Positions 10,246 through 21,477 of a DNA stretch of 64,000 nucleotides are shown here, in pieces. Source of the stretch: Hexactinellida sp. DTS-2022 (Eukaryota; Porifera; Hexactinellida); contig JAPNXP010000009.1 of NCBI GenBank assembly GCA_028753945.1, forward strand, positions 4,154,001 to 4,218,000, given 5' to 3'. Numbering within the stretch: position 1 is the first letter of the stretch; each line of letters starts with the position of its first letter. The position numbers and the translations under genes are program-made. The notes beneath the pieces were generated by a model. The model did no database searches, had not been told where the DNA came from, and saw only the letters and a list, made by a program, of their open reading frames with translations.

Positions 10246-13200
10246 CATAGCCTACTCTATATAAGGCCTACCATCAAATGTACCATGGATGAAGTAGTGT
10301 ACGATGAGAAAGTGATAAACACAGTTCAATGTTTTCAACTTCATTTAGAAATTAATCTGTTATAATAAATAATTCTAGTAAATTAATAGATTTTCTCTAT
10401 TGAGTCTTTATTGCTCACTTAACAACAATGATAAGAATACATAAAGAATAATGTGGGTTCAAATAACAATAATAATAACAATAATAATAATAGAAGAGTA
10501 GCCTTCTGGTGTATTTCATTAATGTGATAACTTATTCAGTTTTCGCTTTTCTATACCTTTAGATGCAACAGCGGAGTTATAATTATAACCTTGTTAGCTA
10601 GTAAACAGTTGGCAAGTGAAAATAAGATTTTTTAGGATAGTCAAAATAGAGACACCACAAGAAATGCAACTCAATTTAGCAATCGCATCAGTCTCTTCTA
10701 AGAATATCAAGGTTACTTTCACAATAATTTTTCTGGATGATCCTTCCCTCAATATCGCCAACAAGTTTTCTTTGCTTTCAATTGCAATTAACGTCTTCCA
10801 TAAAGTTACTATAGATTCGAGGATAAACTCAGATGGATACTTTAGGCCACCACGGTCAGTTAATTGCAAAAGCCTGAACTCGGGTTGTGAATCTTCATCA
10901 AAGATAAAGTCTTTGACAATGGTCAAAAGATCAATGCAAACATGACATGGCTGAGTTTTTAAAATATATTTATGTACTGCATAACCAGCAATAAAAGCTA
11001 ATGACTGAAGAGTCTGTAAACTACGTTCAATGGAAGTTAGATCATCAATTTCATCCCAGACTAGTTGGACATCGATTTCATCGCCACTATTCGTATCAAA
11101 GGATGAGTATGAATCAATAAATGTCTGAATTGAATATAAGCCACAATCTTGTTGTGAAGCAAAAATCTTTAATATGTTAGATAACTTGAGGCGGCGTTCA
11201 GTTTCAAGGATTTGAAGATACGAGATATGATAGTTTGAACCTGACATCATACGATATAGGCCAAAGTGATGTTCCAATGGATCTGTCTGTAAAAGGATGT
11301 CAAAAGATAGTTAAATCCACAAAATCCAGCTAATGGTTAGTTATCTGAGGCAATACAGTACAAGCATGTTTAGAACTGGTAAACTTTTGTTTACTTAACT
11401 TTCCTACATTTCCTGGCAAGGCCAGCCAAGTCTCTAACCAAATAACAACACAAGCTAAGAATGAAAATCGTTCCCCCTGGTATGTTAGAGGTCTTGAGAT
11501 ATCATCATTCAAACGTTTACCTTTAAGTGGGGAATTTATGTTGAACAGTATCCAAATTTGAAGAAGCATTTCAACAAAGTCGTGTGTATTGTTTCGGTCT
11601 TCTTGGTTACGGAGTTCATTCTGTAACTTCAGAGCTGCAACATAAAATTCGTTGAATACTTTCAAAACAAGTTTCACATTTTGGCGCTCAATAGCAGAAG
11701 GATAACAAGCTTTGATAGTCAAGCTAGGAGCTAACTTAGCTAAGGATTCTTTCTCTAAATTATAGAGGAGATGCACATCACTAAAAGATGCAGAATAAAC
11801 TTGAACAGGATACACACAGTAATCCAGCTTAATGTTCTGAAAGTTGGGAAAGTGAAAGGTTTCCGAATATCTTTCTGATTCAACCAGTTGTTTCGAATAC
11901 TTTTCAAAATGTGCACAAAGTCAAAAGTAACATAGAGTTTTCTTTTATTATCAGAAGGGTGTGGTACACTAGTCTAACTGTTTAGTGGAGAAAATAACTT
12001 GAATAAGTTCACGTTTAAAGGGTAATTGTCGGTAGAAATAATCTGTACTTTCAAACCGCAAGATTCGATATCCAAAATACAAGACTTAATTATAGGAAAA
12101 AGGTATTCAGCAGATATAGATGCGCAAAGTATCAAACGAGAAATACAGGACCATTTTTTGTGTAAACTAGAAACCATGATAGTAAATACAGTTCTTGTGG
12201 GGTATTCAGGGGATAAGTTAGGACCAAATATTTTCTCACCCTTCCCACCCCTCAGACTTAAGTTAACGTGGATCTCATCCATCTGAATAATTACATTCTT
12301 CTCTTGAGAACTAATAGAAGAAGTTACCTGGCTAAGGTAAGTACAAGAGTTGTTTTCCAGCCCAAAAGAAGAGTACAACTTTCTAGTGTATGAACATGTG
12401 GAAAAGAAATGCATTCTGAACTTTGGAGAATTTGTAACTAGCAGGAGAAACCAGATGCGTTTTAATGGCCAGAATTTGTGTAAGAACATCATATTTTCTT
12501 CTCTTCTTGTAAATACCCACATTCTCTAGTTGGCCAAGAATAAATTGTAATCTTGGCAAATCGGAACAATTGGATTCTGTTTCATCACAATCTAATATAT
12601 TACATATGGCCTCCTCAATATGTTCTTTTGCTTTAGAGATATGGTGAGGATGTTTCTTCTGAGGGGAGAGCTAAGTTTCAGAGTAATCTCTGTAAACAGC
12701 GTTTCAATTTGTCGGATATCAGTGATAGAGATAAGTGAGAGAGAAATGGACTCCTCCCATATATATAATATTATATATCCGTTCACAGATAAAAATAATT
12801 TATTTAAAGAGAAACATCTGCACAAATATTATTATTTTCCATCTTAGGCAAAAAATCTCACACAATTATCTGTTTGAATCCAAACTAACCAGTCAGTTGG
12901 GATTGTTATCAAAGCTAATTTATCTCGTATTTCTTGTATACAACCAACACGAAACTTCTCCATTTCTGTATTCTCTGATCTCAAGCTGAGATTAGTTGCT
13001 TGGTTCAATAAATCTTCCTCTTTGGAGTAGTAAGAGAACCGAGTTCGTTTGATTCTGATTGAAGGGGTAGAGGAATAAAAAGACGGACAACCAGGAAGGA
13101 GAGAGGGGACAGCGCCAGGGTTTAATTTGGGTCTTCCTCGCGGGACCTCAGGATGTGCCATCTCTTCTGGGTACCATGTTAAAATATTGAATATCTTCCT

Positions 13201-13649
13201 TCGGAAAATGCTTAGCACACACATACACCATTTTGAGGTGAGTAATATCCTCACGATGGAGAGCACGTATCCAGGCATGTCGTAACTCAGGTGAACCAGT
13301 TGGAAGTTTAAAACTGAGACGCGCTCTTCTGGGGTATAATTACCCCTACAACCAGGGGCAGAACAGTTCGGCATTGAGAAAAATGAAATATCTAGTTATT
13401 TATTAAAAAGAAACAAAGTCAAATATAGTACTAGGAAGTACTTAAAATATCGGTGGAAGGAGAATTGGATTAATTAATTACTAAAATTAACAAAAATCAG
13501 TAACAAGTTGATCCAACTAAATTTAAAATATTTCTAACTGTACAGAGATAAATGTAAATAACTATGGGTCAATAATAATATCGTACACTACTTCATCCTT
13601 GGTGCAAAATATTAGCTTTGATGGTAGGCCTTATATAGAGTAGGTTATG
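10246..13649 (-). mobile_element. P-like transposon, degenerate autonomous form (3.4 kb)
   Basis: The inverted ends begin CATAGCCTACTCTATATAAG on the left, and the right end reads the same on the reverse strand with one change. They continue through GGCCTACCATCAAA and a sub-terminal block GATGAAGTAGTGTACGA. Inside, the minus strand carries a full-length but frameshifted THAP/P-type transposase. No clean 7- or 8-bp flanking duplication is seen (left AATTATAT, right AAAAATGT). The right end abuts exactly the start of the 2-kb inverted duplication (13650), so the right flank may have been rearranged. Confidence 0.8.
10594..13374 (-). pseudogene. THAP-domain P-element-type transposase (frameshifted)
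   Basis: Read on the minus strand. The N-terminus begins MPNCSAPGCRGNYTPEERVS, the C2-C pair of a THAP (C2CH) DNA-binding zinc finger. One frameshift later the expected remainder appears: PTGSPELRHAWIRAL, then VYVCAKHFPKEDIQYF. Another shift then gives the conserved RPKLNPGAVPSLLPGCPS tail, the AVPS motif. About 12522-11974 gives QMDEIHVNLSLRGGKGEKIFG and a block ending ISTDNYPLNVNLFKLF, the RNase-H-like P-element core. The frame at 11815-11330 is the middle region. The frame at 11277-10594 (EHHFGLYRMMSGSNYHISYL ... FIAGYAVHKY ... DRGGLKYPSEF) is the C-terminal part. P-type transposases bind TIRs through the THAP domain and cut in the nucleus. At least four frame breaks make this copy inactive. 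Confidence 0.8.
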
Positions 13650-14289
13650 AAAAATGTTATTGTCATTTACCTGGTTAAATATATCATGCCTACACAAAGT
13701 CTCAAAGTTATGCATAAAATTTGAAAATTCAATTTCTGAAAAACCACAAATATCTATTGTTAGCCAATGTTGCTATATTTAATTATGCTTGATTCTTTGG
13801 TAATTCAAAACATATATGTGTATTCTTATACATCATTTGATAGATTTTAACTAGTTTTCAAACTCGACTAACAATGTGATTATTTTTTATGAATTTTCTT
13901 TTCGGGCTATTTTATTAATAACTTCCTGCATTGTGGCAAATATTCCAACTGTCCGATCTTAGAATGCAAACAATTGCGAGCTGAATTGTTTGCGTTTTTA
14001 TATAGTCTATTTATCTAAGCTTTGATTTAAAACATTTCTACGCCCGCCCAAAGGCGCCCAAATATATTTTCGAGCTAAAGTAAAAAGTTGGTCAAGATAT
14101 CGGACGGTTTTTCAATATTTCCAATTTTGAACATTCATCTTAATTGAGTAATTTCCCTTCTAGTTGTTAACGAATAATGGTTTAATTAAATGATTTTCTC
14201 AAATTTTTTACTACCTCTAGTGAAGAACAGACTATCTCTGACTCCAACTTGTATCTAACCGACTACTCAAACGAATTAAAGGATTTTAT

Positions 14290-14813
14290 CAAATCTAAAT
14301 CTTGACATAAGAACTTTACAAAGTTTGGCTTTTGTCGCTGGCTACGCAGTACATTCATATTTCAAGAAGTCAAAATGTGAAGCATGTATTCAGGCATTAT
14401 CGGAACCTAAATTTCTAGAAATCGAAGATCCTAAAGAAAGCAAGTACGTTTTGATATCACTACTTGACAGAGGTTCTCTTAAATGGCCATCTGACTGCGT
14501 ACTCGAGGCTATTATTTGTCTATGGAAAATATTTGTAAAAATCGAGCAAAAGGATCACTTAATGCAAACACTAATAGCTGGGTCCTCTCGCAAGATTCTC
14601 ATTCAACTGGCTATTGATTTCATCAACGAAAATCAAAGTGAATCGTGGAGGGAGAGGTGTACAGGATGTAACACGTTAGGTTGGGACGTGTTGCGAAAGC
14701 TACTTACATCTACCACGAATTGCATTTTATCTAATAAGGTAAATAATGTAAATTCACAAATATCATCAAGTGGTGAAGAGAAACGTAAATTAAAGAAGCT
14801 CAAAGTACAATGA
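14290..14813 (+). pseudogene. P-like transposase C-terminus, second family
   Basis: The reading NLDIRTLQSLAFVAGYAV starts just before the Met at 14325 and continues HSYFKKSKCEACIQAL, then LISLLDRGSLKWPSDCVLEA, SSRKILIQLA, and ends in a basic tail (KRKLKKLKVQ). It aligns block for block with the C-terminal part of the transposase at 11277-10594 but is clearly a different family. Both keep the zinc-like pair C..C (KCEACI / CHVCI). Upstream, 14215-14290 (SEEQTISDSNLYLTDYSNEL) is in another frame and probably belongs to the same gene. No THAP domain or catalytic core is present nearby, so this is a truncated relic. An inverted near-identical copy lies at 32046-32570. Confidence 0.7.
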
Positions 14814-15658
14814 ATCTTTATGCGCTGTTTCGTTAATTAGTTATTATTAATAAATTAGTACATTAACTACTATACATAATTCGTACATTCACTTATTTTC
14901 TTTCTATTTATGAGAGATTAAATGATATTGGGCAATTATATTTTATTAAAATAATATTAATTGATTTTGCTTGAATAATAATTATTGTAATCTGTACTAG
15001 CTCATCAAATGTGAAAATATGAGTGAATTTGTTTCTACAAAGACACATGTGATACTTAAGTAGCTAACGACGGAAGTATCATTATATCTGTACAAACTTT
15101 GATTGAAATTAGTCCGTATATTGTGTAATAGCAACCCTGTACTGGTAAAAAATAGTTTCAAAGCTATTAAGGTATATAAAGACCCAACAAACTGTGTACA
15201 AGACACATTATACAATAATTCACTTATGAAAAGCGATCAATAAATGTCAATTCATACTATATAGTTACTGAATTATTTGTATTATCCTCCTAGCTATATT
15301 AACTTTGTTCTTGTTACCATAAAAAATGTTAACATAAGGTAGAGCAGCTATTGCAGTGTCATACATAGGGCGTAGCCTTGAGTTAATGATTGGTATTATG
15401 TATTATGAGTCATCATAGATAGGGCATTTGGGATAATTTTGATTATGTTTAATAGAAAATATTGATTATGTGTAAATTATTGGTAGAACCATGGCTCTAT
15501 TAAATCTACCGAAGCCTACGCACATGATACACGTTCAATTTTATTAATTAGCATAAAATATAGAGTGATAAATATTTGATTATTATTGACCCATATTCAA
15601 AATAAATGAATGATTATGTCATTTTCACATATTTCTAGTTGAGTTAGAAATAAAAAGG

Positions 15659-15715
15659 TAAGAAATCGACTCCGTAGATATTTTTTGGATTCTACGGAGT
15701 CGATTTCTTGCCTGT
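15659..15715. repeat. Short hairpin, 20-bp perfect arms
   Basis: AAGAAATCGACTCCGTAGA is followed after about 11 bases by its reverse complement TCTACGGAGTCGATTTCTT. The matching site in the inverted copy (31160-31200) has only one arm. The second arm was therefore added in this copy after duplication, or lost in the other. Confidence 0.85.
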
Positions 15716-15722
15716 ACTAATG

Positions 15723-16489
15723 AAGTTTTTTCACCAGAAGATGTAGTACTTACAAATACCTTCAAAATACTAGAGAGTTTCAATGAACGTAGCTCTTATC
15801 CATTTGTTAGCCAAGTCTGGGCAATTAGGTAAGGAAAACAAATGAGTATAAAGTTCGCCTTTGTAATTGCTTCGATAATTGGGTACGGAACATGTGTTAG
15901 GCATCTTCAGAGTAGATGAAGACTCAATTTGAACAAATAAAGCTAAATTTGTATATAAAAAGCAAGTAATAATTAGAATCCGTATTTGACTATGTTACGA
16001 AAATACGTGCAATGGTATAATAGAGAATAATTTAATGGAGTAAGAGTAAAAGAACACAAGTAGTCGTGAAAAAAATGGCCGTCTAATACTATAAAACGAA
16101 GTGAATTTGAGATGAAGTGTGGATTAATACGTTTTAAATTAAAAAAATTATGGTTAAATTATAATTTACCCTTGTGACCTGTCCATGGTTTTTCTGCGCC
16201 AAGGCATAATATTGCGTAGGTCACGCCCAGATATATATATGGGATATTCCCATCTCGCCTACTCCCATTTTGCCTAATAATATCAGATTAGTGTCATTTC
16301 GCCTACTTATTCTTCGGATGCATTAGTTATTCATTGACAGGTTTTGAAACTGACGAAGAATAGTTTGAGATTAATTAAGTGAATCCGTTGTTGACGTGTA
16401 GTTCTAAATACAAATCGTTTGAATAGTTAGTATAGATTACTGCTTATTTATGGAGTTTATCTCTACAACTCGCGGAGGTAGTTTCCTGG
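15723..16489. other. Decayed DNA with a weak P-transposase trace and two short repeats
   Basis: 15723-15835 (+) reads FSPEDVVLTNTFKILESFNE, loosely like the middle segment of the P-like transposase (SAIERQNVKLVLKVFNEF). 16168-16231 is a mini inverted repeat starting TGTGACCT and ending AGGTCACG, seen again at 26229-26292. 16224-16310 shares 'CATCTCGCCTACTCCCA' with 45750-45810. Confidence 0.35.
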
Positions 16490-17037
16490 GGGGTTATTCA
16501 CTAAACTTCTTAAACTTAAACTTAAACTAAGAAAAAACTTAGTTTTTGCTACAAAACTAAGTTTAAACTAAGTTTAAGTTTAAGTTTTCGTCTTAAACTT
16601 AGCTTTTGCTTAAACTTAAACTTAAACTAAGTTTTTGCTTAGTTTTACTGTTAAAACTTAGCAAAAGTAAGTCCAGTCCGAAGCAGACTTAACTTGATTA
16701 TTCGCTCCTTTTGATATGATGGCATCAATAAATATAATTTTAGAGCTTTGTAACAATTCGTACTATCTCACAACATAGTATACACTTAAAATAAGAATAT
16801 AATGAAGTGACTTCCACATAATTATTTTAAAATCATGGTTGGACTAGGATTATTAATAATACATGTATAATTGCGTGGATAATGCGATAATATTGTTTTG
16901 CAATTAATCGCAATACTTCGTCAGGATGACAAGATTTGAATCCTGAAATGGCAAATCTATAAATAATTAATTTTCGATGCTAAAGAGTAAATAATTTTAT
17001 CCCAACTTACAATAATTGTTGCATTCTGTCACTTCCG

Positions 17038-17824
17038 ATGTCTTTGAAAATTCGTGCCAAGAATTTTACCGCCGAGGAGATAGCATTACTAATTGACTTA
17101 GTTCAAGAGAATAAGCCAAATCTCTTCGGTGCTCTAAGTTCTTCTCTCACCAGTGAAGAGAAAGTTAACATCTGGGAAGATTTCGCCCAAAAGCTTACAC
17201 AGGCTCATGGAACAGTTAGGACCAAAGATGATGTATCTAAGAAGTGGTCTAACATCTTGGCAAAACACAAGCCGATTATAAGCGACAAGTTGTCCTCCAT
17301 CCGTAAAACAGGAGGTGGGTCCCCTGAAGGAAATTTATCTGAAATGGAGCTTAAGATCAAAAGTATTAAGGGGAAGGAACTTTTGGAAGGTGTGGCATCA
17401 GGCATTGATCTTTCCCTTTTATCGCCAATCAGTCTATTGAGTGAATCTGAGATGTCCATCGGCAGTGCAACAGATAGAGACATCAAACCACGTCGAAAAA
17501 GAAAATTCTTCGACGATGATGTTGCTTTAACTCACTCGGTAAAGAATGTTATTTTTCAAAGTGAAAACAGGAGAAGCTGGTTGTATTGAAAAGTATAGTA
17601 GCAAGTTGGATCGAGTGGTGGATCTCTTAGAAGCTGTAGTATCTAATCAAAATAGGATGCTTTCCAACAACTTTAGCCAAATACAGCCTACTTTACAGCC
17701 TACTTTACCACCTTTTCAAACTGCTCCTTCCACACTACCACCTCCCCCTAATCCTCACGGGTATTTTTACTCCTTCGTTCCTCCGCACCCTCCTCACCCT
17801 CATCATTTTCAAACTAATGATTAA
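17038..17824 (+). pseudogene. Harbinger Myb/SANT-like accessory protein (one frameshift)
   Basis: From ATG 17038 the frame reads MSLKIRAKNFTAEEIALLID and then a trihelix/SANT-like domain. It carries the helix-3 pattern VRTKDDVSKKWSNILAKHKP, as in Myb/SANT-like adaptor proteins of PIF/Harbinger elements. These proteins carry the transposase into the nucleus and bind sub-terminal DNA. The frame stops at 17589, but the downstream frame (17546-17824) reads GCIEKYSSKLDRVVDLLEAV and then a Pro-rich tail (TLPPPPNPHG, PHPPHPHHF). That is the expected C-terminal coiled/interaction region, so a one-base indel near 17560-17575 splits the gene. It lies divergent to nothing else and ends about 80 bp from the end of the transposase gene; the two genes are convergent, as is common. 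Confidence 0.75.
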
Positions 17825-19115
17825 TTTATAATCTTAATGTTTATACTATACAGAATTTATATCAATAATTATTGTAGGTTTATACTATATAAAACTTAAT
17901 AATTAATCAAAATAATCTGTAATGACTGACTGGCGAACAATACTTCCATTAGTTGTTGATGTATCACCCGGATAACTATCTTCTGCAATAGTATCTTCTA
18001 CAATAGGATCTTCTTGCTCGATTGTATCTATCTGCCATTGTAGCCTATGATCGATGCAAAAATTATGCAGCACCATTGTAGCTACTACTAATCGACAAAC
18101 TCTCTCCGGGGTGTAACAGAGAATCCCTCCAGTTTTGACATAGATCGCCATCTACTCTTCCAAACCCCAAAAGCGCATTCAATAGTTTTTCGAGATTTCA
18201 GAAAAGCTCTATTATAGCGCCTCTCCCCTGGCGTAATTGTAGAAATTATTGGTGTAAGGAGGTTAGGCCGTAGTGGATACCCATTATCGCCGAGGAACCA
18301 TCCTTTGACAGTGGGTATATCTCCACTAGCAATCCTTCGATTGATACCAGACTGCCTCCAAATAAAGGCATCATGAGTGCACCCATGCCATTTGGCGACA
18401 ATATCAATAAATTTTAAATCGGTATCGCATATTGCTTGGACATTGATGGAGTGAAAGTTTTTCCTGTTGACAAATAGATCTTCGTTACAGGGAGGTGCTA
18501 AAATAGGTACATGTGTGCCGTCAATACATCCGAGTACAAGTGGAAAGCCATTAAATTCCAAGAATTTTTGCTGTATTCGTAATTGATCTATTTGATTTGG
18601 GAAAACTATTAGTGGGGCAGCATAACAGCCATATTGGAGTGAATTGTTCAATTTTTGATACAAGCATGAAAATTGGCACAGACTTAGATAAATATATTAT
18701 AAAAAGATATGGATATGGGGGCATCTCGAAATTTTAATATTTTCATGATGGCGGCCAAAAATTGTCGGAAAGTGTCGGACAAAAGCCCGCTCTCGCGATT
18801 ACTTGTTAAATGACCTTGTAGAGTGTTTATTTGCGCATAGTTATTCTCAAATGACTGTGCGATGAAGAAAGAGGGGTCACTCGATAGGATAGAAACAATA
18901 TTTGAGAATGGAATGTGTTACATTCCAGCGTTGTCAAGGAATGTCCTCCCTCCCAAACATGGTCATGTGACCCCTATAATGAATGGAAATCTTAGGCTGA
19001 TTACGAATATCAGCATTAAACATTGATTAAACTTCAATTGACAAAGTTAATTTGCTTTTGTATACATATATGTACTACAGTATAACTCGGTTATTTCGTA
19101 CTTCGGCTTAGTAAG

Positions 19116-19242
19116 CATAGGCGTCGGACTCACCCGGCCTACCCGGCAGTGAATGTAACGGCCCCGGGGTCGATTGGGCCGTCCCCGGAGCCTTAGGCCC
19201 GAGCGGCCAAAAGGCCCGGCGGGCCCATTTCCGACGCCTATG
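19116..19242. mobile_element. GC-rich 127-bp MITE with 8-bp duplication
   Basis: Ends CATAGGCGTCGG and CCGACGCCTATG are perfect inverted repeats. Flanking TTAGTAAG occurs at 19108-19115 and 19243-19250. The mirror position in the opposite TIR (about 20152) lacks the insertion. This is the innermost of four nested layers. The 8-bp duplication fits hAT or P. Confidence 0.9.
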
Positions 19243-19747
19243 TTAGTAAGTACTAATTTATTTAACCAATTAGTAATTTATATGTATCTCAATATAATGT
19301 AAAGTCAGTTAGTACGTACACTTGGATAATATGCACAAATTTTCTCTCCCGAGGGGTTACTAACCGACTTCTATTCTGAGTCAAAATGTCATTCCGTCTT
19401 AAAAATCTTGCGAAACTTTTACTCGATTAAGCGGTATAATCTATTAACTGGTGGCTCTATAAAGCGAGTCGACTACGTTTAATCGACAGATTCGACACCA
19501 ATACCTATCTTATATACAACGGATATTTCCATATTACAGTAGAATCTCGTTAGTGCGAACACGTTTAATACCATTTCGCGGAAAAGACGACAAATAGTTC
19601 CACAGAATCAGGTCCCTACAAGCTACAATGGGTTTTACTCCGGTTAATATGAACTCTGGATAAAGCTAGTTTTTATCTCCTATATGAATGCAGTTTCTAT
19701 TCACCCATCACTTTAATGCAACCTGGGCAAACAAACACACACATTGG

Positions 19748-19798
19748 TCACACACACACACACACACACAAACAGACACACACACACACAAACAAACA
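19748..19798. repeat. CA/CAAA microsatellite
   Basis: Tandem CA with CAAA interruptions. Confidence 0.9.
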
Positions 19799-21089
19799 AC
19801 AGTCGAGTTTGAATAATATAGATTCATCAGTAGTTTCTTAAAATCCTTAGCCCCTGAATAATCTCGCCTAAAATATTTTGAGCGCTTTTAAACTAAATAA
19901 ATACTAATTAAATTCAAATATACAATATAACCTCATTAGTACGAACACGTATAATGCGAATTTCCGGTTACTATTGAACAAAATTTTTGGACGCTTCAAA
20001 GAATCTTGAATTCAAATAACACCGGTTGATACCAATTTGTAAAATAGCCGAAAATAGAAGACACGAAAAGTGATTATTTGATTTATACAGTACTAACTGA
20101 CTTTACATTATATTGAGTTACATATAAATTACTAATTGGTTAAATAAATTAGTACTTACTAAGCCGAAGTACGTACTAACCGAGTTATACTGTAGTACAT
20201 ATATGTATACAAAAGTAAATTAACTTTTGTCAATTGAAGTTTAATCAATGTTTAATGCTGATATTCGTAATCAGCCTAAGATTTCCAGTCATTATAGGGG
20301 TCACATGACCATGTTTGGGAGGGAGGACATTCCTTGACAACGCTGGAATGTAACACATTCCATTCTCAAATATTGTTTCTATCCTATCGAGTGACCCCTC
20401 TTTCTTCATCGCACAGTCATTTGAGAATAACTATGCGCATATAAACACTCTACAAGGTCATTTAACAAGTAATCGCGAGAGCGGGCTTTTGTCCGACACT
20501 TTCCGACAATTTTTGGCCGCCTAATGAAAATATGTATTAAAATTTCGAGATGCCCCCATATCCATATCTTTTAATAATATATTTATCTAAGTCTGTGCCA
20601 ATTTTCATGCTTGTATCAAAAATTGAACAATTATATTGCTATGCTGCCCCACTATATATAATCTCGGGCAAAAAAACATAGTGCATCTGTCACTGTACAG
20701 ATACATCGGGAAACAGAAGGCTGGGATATCCCATGTGAAGTTGCGACAACGGTTTGAAATGAACCGGTGGCGAGAAATTGTAATGTGACAGCTAATTGTG
20801 TGGGAGCTGGAATGGAATGTGATCGAATAGTTGATCGATGAAGGAACGTTACAACTTTTTCTTGCAGCTGAACGAACATATATTTAGTAACTCTGTAACG
20901 CGAGATAAATTCTGTATCATTATAAACATCAATTGGGTTGAGTCTATCACGAAATACTCTCTGTCGTGACAAACTTTGTGAAAGATCGAGATCAAGTAGA
21001 AAAGCGAGTGCCATAAAAGAAAGAATTGATAGTTGTTTATTGTATGTTGATAGACGTAGTTTATATATATATAGTACTATACTAGTTTC

Positions 21090-21235
21090 CAAGTTTAAGT
21101 TAAGTTTAAGTTTAAGTTTAAGTTTAAGTTTGAGTTTGAGTTTGAGTTTAAGTTTGAGTTTAAGTTTAAGTTTAAGTTTAAGCTTAAGTTTGAGTTTAAG
21201 TTTGAGTTTAAGTTTAAGTTTAAGTTTAAGAAGTT
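21090..21235. repeat. AAGTTT hexamer array in Harbinger right end
   Basis: About 24 tandem units of AAGTTT, some with G for A. They mirror the AAACTT units at the left end. They likely serve as sub-terminal binding sites, by analogy with other Harbinger elements. Confidence 0.85.
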
Positions 21236-21477
21236 TAGTGAATAAGGCCCCTGGTCAGGGTGACCATCTCCTAATTCGAAAAAAAAGGACATTTTATGAT
21301 AATCCTTGGAATTCGTAAACACAAGAACTAGCACTATTTCTCCTTATAGAGAAGCCTGATAGTTCTAATATATTCATTGAATTGCAATATTTTAATAATT
21401 GAATACGAAATTGAATGATAGTAAATTAGTAATAATTGCGAAATTGTTAGTCAAATGTTAATAATATCTGTTTACCA

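Larger units (their letters stand above)
13650..15722 (+). repeat. 2.07-kb inverted duplication, forward copy
   Basis: Nearly base-for-base the reverse complement of 31155-33205. The two copies end together: AAAAATGTTATTGTC at 13650 and CCTGTACTAATG at 15722. Differences I see are rare substitutions, one changing Ser to Pro in the encoded fragment, and an extra ~22-bp snap-back at 15659-15690. It carries the C-terminus of a P-like transposase (14290-14813). Past the ends the two copies differ. Confidence 0.9.
19078..20192. mobile_element. Tc1/pogo-like element at the exact centre of the foldback
   Basis: The ends are CAGTATAACTCGGTTA and the reverse complement TAACCGAGTTATACTG. TA duplicates flank it (19076-19077 and 20193-20194). 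TIRs extend about 108 bp. The flanks read ...CATATATGTAC-TA and TA-GTACATATATG..., so the target was the central TA of the foldback palindrome. The left TIR is itself broken by a MITE (19116-19242). The middle (19330-20085) has no ORF and contains two TIR-like 'CGTTAGTGCGAACACGT' blocks (19551 and about 19930) and a CA microsatellite. Confidence 0.8.
18610..20654. mobile_element. Foldback element, TAGTG family, copy 1 (interrupting the transposase)
   Basis: The outer arms 18610-19077 and 20193-20654 are near-perfect inverted copies starting TAGTGGGGCAGCATA. TAT flanks both sides (18607-18609 and 20655-20657). Removal restores the Harbinger reading frame. The arms contain blocks shared with the 834-bp foldback at 55147-55980 ('AACGCTGGAATGTA', 'GAGTGACCCCTCTTTC', 'TTGTTCA..TTTTTGATA'), so they are one family. 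The centre is occupied by a further element (19078-20192). It has no coding capacity. Confidence 0.85.
17903..21092 (-). pseudogene. Harbinger DDE transposase, split by a 2-kb insertion
   Basis: The N-terminal half is at 21092-20658; a likely true start is the Met at about 21014 (MALAFLLDLDLSQSL). It has the helix-turn-helix block PTQLAVTLQFLATGSF ... TSHGISQPSVSRCI. The protein stops after FARDYI where a foldback enters. The C-terminal half resumes at 18606 with VFPNQIDQLRIQQKF and the catalytic blocks VLGCIDGTHVPI (first Asp), GWFLGDNGYPL (second Asp) and SRKTIECAFGVWKSRW (Glu). A one-base shift near 18135-18150 leads to PERVCRLVVATMVLHNFCID and the acidic tail. Removing 18610-20654 plus one 3-bp copy rejoins DYI to VFP in frame, so the insertion is younger than the gene. 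The transposase cuts and pastes the element in the nucleus. Confidence 0.85.
16490..21251. mobile_element. PIF/Harbinger transposon, two genes, interrupted by nested insertions
   Basis: The left end starts GGGG then TTATTCACTAAACTTCTTAA. The right end is the reverse complement, starting GGGGCC then TTATTCACTAAACTTCTTAA. Sub-terminal tandem AAACTT/AAGTTT arrays are at 16502-16680 and about 21090-21235. It holds the two genes expected of the superfamily: a Myb/SANT-like DNA-binding protein (plus strand) and a DDE transposase (minus strand). TGG follows both ends (16487-16489 and 21252-21254), a possible 3-bp duplication, although Harbinger usually uses TWA. About 2 kb of the 4.76 kb is a later nested insertion (18610-20654). 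Confidence 0.85.

Noticed and set aside
14997..15215. Conserved 72-codon frame identical in both inverted copies (also 31644-31862)
   Set aside because: Identity follows from the near-identical duplication; there is no motif, and it runs opposite to the transposase fragment.
20938..21318. 126-codon plus-strand frame with a long Leu-Ser repeat, and the Leu-Asn frame opposite
   Set aside because: It is the translation of the AAGTTT hexamer array at the Harbinger right end, not a protein.
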